In this document: one piece after another, positions 11,411 through 20,711 of the stretch
Numbering within the stretch: position 1 is the stretch's first letter
Layout: each line of letters opens with the position of its first letter
Assembly (NCBI GenBank): GCA_034770075.1
Contig: CM068386.1
Coordinates: 85,347,265-85,411,264 of the forward strand
Direction: 5' to 3'
Origin: Aralia elata
Lineage: Eukaryota; Streptophyta; Magnoliopsida; Apiales; Araliaceae
Length of the DNA: 64,000 nucleotides
The notes under the pieces: model-generated
Told to the model about the DNA's origin: nothing
Seen by the model: only the letters and a program-made list of their open reading frames with translations
The model's database searches: none
Position numbers and translations under genes: made by a program

Positions 11411-12095
11411 CCAACATGTTTCACATGTTAATTAATATGACGCGTATTTTATATATATGTGTGCACGCGCGTTAAACAAGATGAGACAATTAATAACAAA
11501 CCTCTCAAAGTAAAGATATTAAGTTGTAACGTTAAAAGATATTTGGAATATCGAATGTCGCTTTCTAGCATGGTAAAGCAATAGAGTATTGAATATTTAA
11601 TATGAATTGTTTTTGTCACCACAAGACAAATATTAAATATTTAAGATATTGCCTTATCACATTTGATGCTTATTAAGAAATTGAACATTATTTTTTTTTT
11701 TGTCACCACAAGGGCGGTATTTTTCTCTTCACATATATGGAAGTGTTAGGTTAGACTTAACTTGGATAATTTTGATTCAGATGTGTCACCACTTGATCAA
11801 AATAATCTAAAAGGCAAAATACAAGGAGTTATATAGTGATGTAATTGACAGTAGTTGTCTACCTATTTATTTATATATCGTTTGTTGTGTCACCACAAAG
11901 TTATATATATTTGAAATAGGATCATTATTATTACTAGCAAATTAGATTTGCCGAACTATATTATGAGGGTAATATAGTTTGATGAAAATAGTGGGAGATA
12001 CCAATTTAAATAAAGACCTAATTTATTTTGATAATTAAGAAATGAATGTATGCTAAAATGTTGTTAAATTACAAATTCATTTACAGAATTTTACA
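10261..12095 (+). other. Long 5' leader of T1
   Basis: About 1.8 kb separates the PBS from gag. It holds a GC-rich island at 10411-10470 (CAGCGGCGCCGCAGCGCCGG) in otherwise AT-rich DNA. Repeated AAAATAAAGGNNTTTATTTT-like blocks lie at 10540-10850, a CT/AT microsatellite at 11363-11408, and a four-copy 12-bp motif at 11614-11900. No convincing coding sequence. The inverted copy T2 has the same layout. Confidence 0.7.
11614..11900 (+). repeat. Four dispersed copies of TGTCACCACAAG in the T1 leader
   Basis: Copies start at 11614, 11701, 11784 (variant ending TTG) and 11888 (one extra A). Each is embedded in otherwise unrelated sequence. At the aligned four places of T2 the motif is TGCACACACAAG instead (see 61753-62039). 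Confidence 0.85.
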
Positions 12096-12733
12096 ATGTC
12101 TAATTTACTATCACTACAGAGCATATTTAATGCTAATTAACGAGACCGAATTACGCGGACTGGTTAAGGAATCTAAGAATAGTTCTCAAAAATTATCTTA
12201 TGTCCTTAATATGTCTCCCTGCAATGGTTGCAGACAATGTCACTGAGAAAGAGATTGCTACTTTTAGAAAGTAACAAGATGATGCACAGTCGGCTCAATG
12301 CATCATGCCCGCATCCATGAGTAACGAGCTTCAGTGTCAACATGAAACTATGGATGCTCCTACTGTACTTCTGTACCTCAAGGAGTTGTGTGGTGACTAA
12401 AGTAGGAGTATTAGATATCAGATATCTAAGGAGCTCTTCCGATCTAGAATAACCGATGACACTACACTATAGACAAATGTCCTAAAAAATGATCAATCTG
12501 ATTGAACAATTGGGACAATTGGGTATTATAATGGATGGAGAGTTGATCCAAGATTTGATATTCTAATCACTTTCGGACTCTTTCTCACAATTTGTTGTGA
12601 ATTTTCACATGAACAAGCTAGATGTCAGCCTGCCTGAGTTGCTTAACATGTTCAAAACTACAAAGAGTCACTTTCTAACTAAAAAAGACCAAGTCTTACT
12701 GGTAGATGATTCTTCCAGAAAGTGGAAGGGGGT
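12096..12733 (+). pseudogene. T1 gag, 5' part (interrupted by Tat1)
   Basis: The start codon at 12096 is the first base of the aligned gag in T2 (61548, minus strand). Frames are broken by indels and stops, but gag_pre-integrase-type copia capsid blocks are clear. One is the segment ending in FHMNKLDVSLPELLNMFKTT (about 12601-12660), followed by HFLTKKDQVLLVDDSS before the Tat1 insertion at 12734. The gene resumes at 33603 with a zinc knuckle. The product would be the capsid of a virus-like particle; here it is not translatable. Confidence 0.75.
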
Positions 12734-14842
12734 TGTCGACGCCGGGAGGAATCGCTTCCGTTGCAATATTTGCCCTTTCCAATTTTAGCCTTTTTATTAG
12801 ATAATTTTTTGGAAAAGGTCGGCACTAATGTCGACGGGGTTTTGAAAGATCATTTTTTTTATGAGCCAATTGACTAGAGTCGCCAGTTGGTATATTTGAA
12901 ATGGATGTACCAACCCATCCGAGTTTCGTTGTTTCGTATATCGCTGGCTCATATGTGACTCCGAGTTAATTGGTCTGCAAACTGAGATTCATAGAGTTCG
13001 GGGGCTTGCTTAAGCGAGGGGAACGTGTTAGGCACTCCCCGACTTCCGTAAAACACGGTTATCGCAATCTTGATGCTTTTCCTAACCTTTTAATTCATAA
13101 AATGTGTGTGCGCGCGCGTGTATGCCTATGTGAATGCTGTGGTGATTTTGTGTGAGAAAACCATTTGGTCCTTTATGAAAGAGTCGTGCTTTAATTTGAG
13201 AGTGCTTTAGAATGTCCTTCGATTTATACGAGAAAGCTTTTTCTTTATGAGAAAGGTTTGATTTTAATTGTCAAAAGTCATGGGATTTTCATTAGGTGTC
13301 GTTTTGGCAAAATAAGAGTTTTTAAACCTTCGTCAAAATAGGAATCGAGACCTATACGTTGCTTTCGTAAACAAAACAAACGGGCAATTTCTAGGATCTC
13401 TTTAACCCTATGCACAACGGTTTAATAAAACAACCATTTACTTTCATAAGACCATTTCTTGTGACGTTTGAACACGATCTTTCTTTTGCCTTCTTGTTAA
13501 ACAGAAATCGACATTCATTAGCACTTCCAATTTCTTATCCTCGTGATGCTAACAACCTAGTTTGATTGATTTTTATGAAAGTCTTCATCGTTTAGCCTTA
13601 AAATCCTTTTTGGTGTTGCAATTCAAATCAAACATTATAATGCGTAGGAGGTTATTCACGGGCATGTGAGCCATCAAAATAACCCCGAACGCCCACAATC
13701 ACATATTTTTTCACTGTGACGGGGCCTTAAACACGATTCTCGCCTTGGCGTTGTTTTAAGGCCCGACGATTACATATTCACAATGAAGACTACATCGTTT
13801 CTACTACCCACATCAAAAGATGTCCATCATCGGATTTGGACCACGGGGTCGCGTTCCTAGGCTCACACCCGTAATTTCCACACACCCACAAAACGGATAT
13901 TACAAGAAATAACCAACACGGATAATCTAACAATGCCAAGACATCCTAAAATAGCAACCTAAAGGAACCACGCCCAATATACCGCCTTAAAACAAACAAA
14001 AAATCAATAAATGCATATCATCGGGTTATTAGGAAGAATTTTGTTCCGATGGAACCCTCACTAATAATCCTTAATTCATTATTCCATCATAAATTATATG
14101 AAAACTACATTTAATTTAACCAAAGGATAGGATAAAAATTGCTATAACAAGGGGATTTTCACCTTGCAAATGATATCAAAGTGGATGTAAACTTGTGTAT
14201 TTGAATAGAATGAGAAGTATATATGATACAATCAAATCAAAAGAGTATAAATCCTCTCTTTTTTTCTCCCTTTCTCTCCTCTTTTGTTGCAAATTTATGC
14301 TATTCCTTCCTAATTTTTCGAGCTGCTGCTGCAGCCTTCTTTCTTCCCTCTTTCTGTCTCTGTGAATGAACTGAAACTGGGCTGATAAAGGAAACCAGGG
14401 CAGCCACAGATGGATCTGCGGCTGCCCGCAGATGGATCTGCGGCTGGCTGGCCACCTACCATCCACTCAGCCTGGTCTTCGGTTTCCGTGTTTCGAGTTC
14501 CGTGTTTTCAAAAGGCGCACTTATTGGCCGCAGATCAATCCGCGGCTGGCTGGTTTGACTTTCTCGATTTTCATGCCATGCCTCGATTCTCGTGTCGTGA
14601 CGTCGATTTTTACCGACAGGCTTGTATTTTGTAGTCCGGGAATTACTGGGAAACGTGCCACATCTTTCGGGAATACTCATTTCGGACGGCCTTGTTGTCA
14701 CGTCAGTTTTGGTTGCAAATCGTCGCGGTGGCGTCGAGTGTTCGTACTTGCCCCCACCCTTCGCTCTCGTAGGCCGGCTCAATGGACGATTTTGCCCTCC
14801 TGTCAGGGTTAGTATACGAAGTGCAAAATTTGGGTGTCTACA
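12734..14842 (-). mobile_element. 3' LTR of Tat1 (2,109 bp)
   Basis: It aligns end to end with 31492-33602. I counted about ten differences in the first 330 bp, mostly transitions, and few afterwards. It contains a fossil PBS-like motif (AGAGTCGCCA, 12876-12885), GC-rich palindromes at 14401-14450 and 14529-14552 (CCGCAGATCAATCCGCGG), a minus-strand TATATAT candidate at 14218-14224 and a plus-strand TATAAAT at 14246-14252. Confidence 0.9.
14246..14252 (+). promoter_or_regulatory. Plus-strand (antisense) TATA box in the Tat1 LTR
   Basis: AGAGTATAAATCCTCTC contains TATAAAT followed by a pyrimidine-rich stretch, pointing toward the antisense genes. It is kept in the other two Tat1 LTRs (29425-29431, 33006-33012) but not in the Tat2 LTRs. 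Promoter activity is inferred. Confidence 0.4.
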
Positions 14843-14908
14843 GCTGCCCCTCTTTATCATGTTTATGAAATGTTAAATGAAATGAACAGGATAAAGAAAT
14901 AGACACCC
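14832..14908 (-). other. Polypurine tract inside a conserved inverted repeat at the 3' LTR edge
   Basis: The minus-strand polypurine tract AAAGAGGGGCAGC (14843-14855) adjoins the LTR. TCTTTATCATGTT (14851-14863) pairs with AACAGGATAAAGA (14885-14897) with one mismatch. GGGTGTCTA, the LTR end (14832-14840), pairs perfectly with TAGACACCC (14900-14908). Tat2 has the same structure with a perfect inner stem. Confidence 0.75.
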
Positions 14909-15040
14909 GAGGCATGAATGACAGTGCACAAGAATGACAATACATACATGATGCAACACATGCAACTTATGATGCAACACAAGATGTAAGGTATGCAAAA
15001 CATTCGTAAAGGTGTCAATGCATCAATCCCTGACCGCATT

Positions 15041-15985
15041 GTTAGTCGTCGGGTTTCGTCTTCCAATCGATCGTCTCGTTTGCGCTGGGTCTCATATCCG
15101 GTTGCTCGTCTCGTAATCACCGGGTCTCGTATCCGGTTGATTATCTCGTCTGCGCCGGGTCTCGTATCCAGTTGCTCGTCTCGTAATCACCGGGTCTCGT
15201 ATCCGGTTAATTGTCTCGTCTGTGCCGGGTCTCGTATTCGGTCGCTCGTTTCGTAATCACCGGATCTCGTATCCGGTTGATTGTCTCGTCCGCGCCGGAC
15301 CTCGTATCCGGTCGCTAGTCTTGTGATCACCGGATCTCGTATCCCGTTGATCGTCTTGTGAGTGTCGGGTCTCGTATCCGGTCGCTCGTCTCGTAATCAC
15401 CGGGTCTCGTATCCGGTCGATTGTCCTGTGAGTGCCGAGTCTCGTATCCGGTCGCTCGTCTCGTAATCACCGGGTCTCGTATCTGGTTGATTGTCCTGTG
15501 AGTGCCGGGTCTCGTATCCGGTCGCTCGTCTCGTAATCACCGGCTCTCGTATCCAGTTGATTGTCCTGTGAGTGCCGAGTCTCGTATCCGGTCGCTCGTC
15601 TCGTAATCGTCGGGTCTCGTATCCGGTTGATTGTCTCGTAATCGCCGAGTCTTGTATCCAGTTGATTGTCCTGTGAGTGCCGGGTCTCGTATCCGGTCGC
15701 TCGTCTCGTAATCGCCGGGTCTCGTATCCGGTCGATTGTCCTGTGAGTGTCGGGTCTCGATTTTCGGTCGCTCGTCTCGTAATCACTGGGTCTCGTATCC
15801 GGTTGATCGTCTTGTAAGTGCCAGGTCTCGTATCCGGTCGCTCGTCTCGTGATCACCGGGTCTCGTATCCGGTTGATCCTCCTGTGAGTGCTCGGTCTCG
15901 TATCCGGTCGCTCGTCTCGTAATCACCGGGTCTCGTATCCGGTTGATCGTTTTGTGAGTGCCGGGTCTCGTATCCGGTCGCTCCG
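15041..15985. repeat. Tandem array, about 70-bp unit made of two 35-bp halves
   Basis: About 13 copies of a unit built from GGGTCTCGTATCCGGT plus GATTGTC(C/T)TGTGAGTGCC or CGCTCGTCTCGTAATCACC. It is rich in CG dinucleotides. It sits about 200 bp inside the 3' LTR, the hypervariable 3' UTR slot of Tat elements. Long reading frames on both strands here are by-products of the repeat lacking stops. Confidence 0.9.
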
Positions 15986-16047
15986 ATGATTTTGAGAAGT
16001 AGTGTTCGACACCCGATTCATCAAAATCTTGCATTTTATTACCACAT

Positions 16048-16783
16048 TATAAATCAAACGGGTTTTAGAATCGATTTAGCTCGCAAAGGACAAGGGGGAA
16101 GGCACTGGGCCCAGCCGCAGATGAATCTGCGGTGTTCTGCGGCCAGCCGCAGATTGATCTGCGACCAAGATCGGGGTCTTAAGCGGCCAGCCGCTTCCAA
16201 GATCTGTCACTTTCATTCGTACCCTACACGATTTTCGCACATTTGCACGTCCTTTTTGTCGAATTTTCCAATCTTCTTGCAAAAACTGCTCCGATTAGAT
16301 CGATCTACGTGCTACAGGTAACACTTTGACCGATTATTTTTCCAATTTCGTCAATGTTTTGCTATACATTTGCTACTTTGCATGTTTAGAGATATAAATG
16401 TATGCTTTAAAATGCTATGCCATGTATTATTGCATGTATATGCTATGTATCAACTGCGCGAGTCATATTTTATGCTCATGATGCGGTCCCACATATCTGT
16501 TGTTTCTTTTTGGAAGAAAATCATGCATTATGGTCCTTTTCATGTTGCAATTATCTATATAAATGCAATTTTGATCTGTTGTAGCTTGGATTAATTGAAA
16601 ACATGCTTGGCTATGCATGGGATGCCCATTCTATAGACGAAACTCTGCCGATTTTTTTTTCATGCATATATAGTAAACATACATCATGCTGCATTAATTC
16701 TACGATGAGGACAGGAAATTGGAATGTTTGTGACATAATTCAAAATAAAATTTACCTTCCTTTTCGCCTGTTCTATTCCAGCT
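16048..16783 (+). promoter_or_regulatory. Putative promoter, 5' UTR and leader intron of the antisense gene pair
   Basis: TATAAAT at 16048-16054 is followed 58 bp later by two GC palindromes like those in the LTR (CAGCCGCAGATGAATCTGCGG-type at 16112-16132 and CAGCCGCAGATTGATCTGCG at 16145-16164). A donor CAG/GTAACA at 16317/16318 and an acceptor TTCCAG ending at 16781 would remove a 464-bp intron two bases before the start codon at 16784. The intron contains T-rich, stop-rich sequence. Splicing is predicted by eye, not shown. Confidence 0.45.
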
Positions 16784-18751
16784 ATGGATCCTGATGCTCC
16801 TAGTAGCTCCATTGTGTCTCGGATCTCGGGCATTCACCGTCGTAGGGTTGCACCCGCCCCTGCTTTGCCTCGGACCCGCCAGGCTTGCCGACTGGCGGAG
16901 GATGTCATCCGGCCCGATCACCCCGATGTTGAGGAGGCTGTTCTTCCGGACGTTGCGGTAGAGGGGTCATCCTCCAGTACACCAGCTCCATCTCCTCATC
17001 ACGCCCTATCTAGCGCTTCTGTTCAGATACCCGATCTGTTGGGTCGGGATCTCAGTCGTCACCCATCCGCATCTCTTGTTGCTAATGAGGTATGCTTAAA
17101 TACTCCTCTGAACTCACTCCCAAATTCTGTTTAGATCTGGACTGATCCATTAATTTTTGTCACAGGTGCCCGAGTTTACTCAGCCGAGGGGTAACTGGTT
17201 TAACATTTACTCCCTCTATACAGCTTTGCACAGCGATTACCGGGCGGTGGTGGATTCCTGGGGCTTTCGTCATTTCTTCACTATCATTCCCCGTTAGTGC
17301 CCCTGGGGTTATATGAGGGCTCTGTCCGAGCGATGGTTCCACCAGACCCAGTCCCTTCACCTTTTGGACTGTGAGGTCGTGCTGACTCCTTGGGATTGGA
17401 GGTACATCACGGGTATCGAGTTCACCGGATCCCGTGTCCCTTTGGATCTTGATATTACTCCAACGGAGGTCCGAGCTTTATTGGGTTTCGCTGTCGATGA
17501 TCGGGTCTTCAAGGCCCGCAACATTCGGTCCGGAGCTTTGGCTGTTGACGCTGTTGGGGGCATATACGCGACGCCCTTCCCTGCAGATCGGGCCACTCGT
17601 GACATTCTACTCCGGCGCCTGTTCCTGACCATCATGAGGGGTTGTTTCCTAGGGAACAACTCCTCTACCATTCATTTCAGCGTCGTCGGTGCTGTCAGGG
17701 ATGTAGACCGGATCGGTGACTATGATTGGGGGTTCTTCACCTTTGCCTACGTCCTCCACGGTCTTCGCCTTCGCTCAGAGGGACAGACAGATGCTTGGCT
17801 CGGATTCTGCCACTTTTTGCTAGTGAGCCTTCTCTTTCTCTTTTCTTACTGTACTTCCCTTCATTTCATTTCTCTTTTCTGCATTTATCGGTTACTCATG
17901 CCTTTCCTTGTTCTTGTTCACAGTTCTGGGCCTACGAGCGACTCTCATGTCTGAGGCCTGTCACGACTCTCGGCTTGGATACCTATCCCCGGGGTCGGCG
18001 GTGGCACCATAGCACTTTGAAGGAGGTCCCAGTATCTGGCAGCTTCGCACACTGCCGCATTCAGCTGGAGTTGATCACTGTCGCTGATGTCGTCTAGGTT
18101 CCCTACCTTTTCGAGCATCTGATCGTGGGATTTACAGATAGATATCCCTCCGACCCGGAGTTCGCACTATCCACCCGTCGCCTCACCGTGCAGAGTGTTG
18201 GAGGATGGGTGATGTATCTGGGAGAGCGCGCATTCAGATGCGTTACTGGAGAGATACGCATTTCGCACTCCCTTCCCTTCACTACATCCTGCCCGTTGGA
18301 TTCTCAACCTTCGGAGATGATGCTCGCGGGGGAGGATGGCTGGACACTTTCTTTAGGTCCCAGCACGAGCGAGGCTTTTCGTATTTGGTGGGTGCCCCGC
18401 ACTATCGGTCCTCAGACTCGAGCCACTTTCTTTCTCGAAGATATGGTTCCCGGCTCGGTGATGATGACTGATTGGGCTTCCTGAGTTCGGACTCCCACTC
18501 ATGCTGAGCAGATTGCCACTTTGACCCGCCAGGTGGAGCAGCTGTCCTTGTATCTTCGGGTGTTAGGTCGGACCCTAGAGGATGCCTATGCATATGATCC
18601 TGACAGTGTGGGTTTTGACACAGGCCCGAGCTCATCTGATGCCCCAGCACAGCCATATATCCCTAACATGAACTTTGGACCTCCGACTTCGACGACTCCA
18701 GGGGATCAGTTCGTGGATCCCGCCCTCTTAGATGACCTCACCTTTGACTAG
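16784..18751 (+). pseudogene. Antisense plant-mobile-domain (PMD)-like gene with two introns
   Basis: Exon 1 is 16784-17089 and exon 2 is 17166-17822; exon 3 is 17924-18751. Both introns (76 and 101 bp) have GT...AG ends and join in phase 0. The product begins MDPDAPSSSIVSRISGIHRR, has a Ser/Pro-rich linker, and then a PMD-like core: RALSERWFHQTQSLHL, EVVLTPWDWRYITGIEF, and ILLRRLFLTIMRG. The C-terminus (from about 18500) has a short coiled-coil-like EQIATLTRQVEQLSLYLRVL and an acidic tail. The frame is otherwise continuous but has three stops: TAG near 17296, TAG at 18095-18097, TGA at 18482-18484. PMD proteins are plant proteins linked to transposable elements; MAIN and MAIL1 are host members. 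The gene runs opposite to gag-pol. Its role in the element is unknown. Confidence 0.7.
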
Positions 18752-18960
18752 ATCAGGCTAGGATAGGGCCTTTTGTACCTGAACCTGTTAGATTTATTTT
18801 TTCATTTCATGCACTATGTATTGAACTCATTTGTTTATTTATGCACAGTTTTTATCATTATGACCGTTCAATTGCTTTATTATTAACTGTATGATGCATG
18901 CTTTTTGTTCATGGATAAAGAATGACCCCTGCACAATCTTTTTGATACTATTTTTCACAG

Positions 18961-20487
18961 ATGCCGTCACCAGATGTCGTGGTATGTTTGGATCCCATTC
19001 CTCCCACAGGGTTGGTCGGCAGTCTCCTCCGCTGGTTGGACAGTTTATCGCCGGCCGACAAGGTTATTGCAGATGGTCTTCTAGGACATTCTCGGTCCTT
19101 ATTATCCTTTCAGGTGCCAGCGGGCTTTGTGGAGGGTATTCTAAGCTATTGGGCCCCTGCCCGTTAGGTGTTCAGATTAGGGACAGTAGAGCTGACCCCC
19201 ACTCTCGAGGAGTATGCTCGCTTTACCGGCTTGCCTTTGGATGGTCCTTGTGCCAGGGTCACATCTAGTTCCATGCGCCGTCAATTCTTGACTTTCACCG
19301 GTTTGCGGAGGACAGTCTTGTTATCGGTGATCACATCAGACCATCTAGTTCCCCTACATTTCCTGATTGACCGATTCGGCTCACCCGACAGTTTTCACCT
19401 ATTTTTTGGTGATTTTTCCGTGTCCGAGGAGCGCTGGGGTGCTTTGAGAGTAGACGTTTTGATGGCCTGTGTCATCTCAGTTTTGTACTTGCCAGCCGGA
19501 CCTGATCAGTTGGATATGCGAGTTGTCGCGGCCGTTAGAGCCCTTTAGGAGGATCACACCGTTCTTCCCATGATATTGACAGATACCTACATGTCAACCT
19601 CATATTGTCAGTCTTTCCGAGGCAGAGTATTCAGAGGGAGCTCTACTTTGTTGTACGTGTGGTTTATGAGCCATCTCAGCCCCATAGGTCATCTCCGTCG
19701 CCATGGGTTTTGCTTCAGCCACGACATAGCCACGCAGTTTTTGTTTCGTCCCATGAGTTGTACTGATGCGGCTTCCTGGGTAGAATTCTTGTCGGTTATT
19801 GAGGATCCTTTTCATCTCCTGATCTATTCGGGTTATTGCTCCTTTATGAGCTTCTTGACTCACGTGCCCAACCTGGATTACATCCCTATTGCTGGCTTGA
19901 GAGGCGTGACGACTTATCATCCCTTGGCGGTTACAGGGCAGTTTGATCAGACACAGGATTTTCACCCTTTCACGGGCGTAGTCGCCTACCGATTCCTTAT
20001 ATCATCCCAGACAGAGAGAGATCTGCTGCGGGTATATGATCTTTGGTCTCGTAGGATCCTTGCCGAGTATAGTAATAGTTGCCCCATCTAGACATTCGCT
20101 TATGTGCAATGGTTGCGCAGAGACTCGGATACGGTTGGTTTGAGTCAGACTGGGGCTTTTGATGACTCTGGAGTGATTTTCCCAGATGATACCACAGATC
20201 ATTCCATCTCAGCTGATTCTGCCCCTAGTCGGGTTACGGAGGATACCCGACTCCGCCTGGCCTTGATTACTACTGAGGCTGAGAGGGATGCCGCTCTTGT
20301 TGAGAGAGATGATGCCATTCTGGCTAGAGACGCTGCCATTGCTGACAGAGATGTCATTGTATTTCAGACCAGGGCAGTTATAGATGCTCATTCTGAGACT
20401 GTCAGCCGAGCCACTGCTTTATTGGATCGCATCGACATGATGGGGCAGCAGATTGCGGCTGGCTTCGGGACGGTTTTGAGGGTGTAG
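18961..20487 (+). pseudogene. Antisense DUF7745-like gene (about 509 codons, three premature stops)
   Basis: One frame runs from ATG at 18961 to 20487, broken only by TAG at 19165-19167, 19546-19548 and 20089-20091. The block FRLGTVELTPTLEEYARFTG resembles the conserved 'F.FG..DL.PT.EEY' block of plant DUF7745 (formerly called girdin-like) proteins. Later comes MSTSYCQSFRGRVFRGSSTL and a WF-x-SHL block where that family also has a conserved W-F/H-S-H segment. The last 100 residues are an Ala/Arg/Asp-rich coiled coil (ERDAALVERDDAILARDAAI). The start codon directly follows a TTTTTCACAG acceptor-like sequence, so it could be an exon of the upstream transcript; 210 bp separate it from the PMD gene. 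The family assignment is from memory and by eye. Function unknown. Confidence 0.6.
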
Positions 20488-20711
20488 GAAGGTTTATCTG
20501 GCTGTTGGGAATTGGTTTTGTTTAGGGAAAGGATTATTTTTAAGGGATCGGACTGCGCGCATGATGGCTGCCTACGTACCCCCACAAGTTGGGAGATCAG
20601 GTCCTACGTAGTTCGTTCCTCAAAGAAAAAGGAGAAATTGATTATTCAAGCGTAGAACCGCTTCACTGAGTTGGAATTGAGGGGTTGTGGAAATATCTCA
20701 CCATCCATTTC

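Noticed and set aside
15041..15985. CRISPR-like regular repeats
   Set aside because: The units are contiguous half-repeats with no unique spacers, lie in a plant retrotransposon 3' UTR, and have no cas genes near.
15397..16034. Minus-strand frames rich in Thr/Arg/Asp (ITRRATGYETRH repeats)
   Set aside because: They arise from the 70-bp repeat lacking stops and shift with unit indels.
16784..20487. Independent host gene locus between two retrotransposons
   Set aside because: The cassette lies between integrase and the 3' UTR/3' LTR of one element bounded by a single target duplication; antisense ORFs in this place are known for Tat elements. A captured host origin remains possible.
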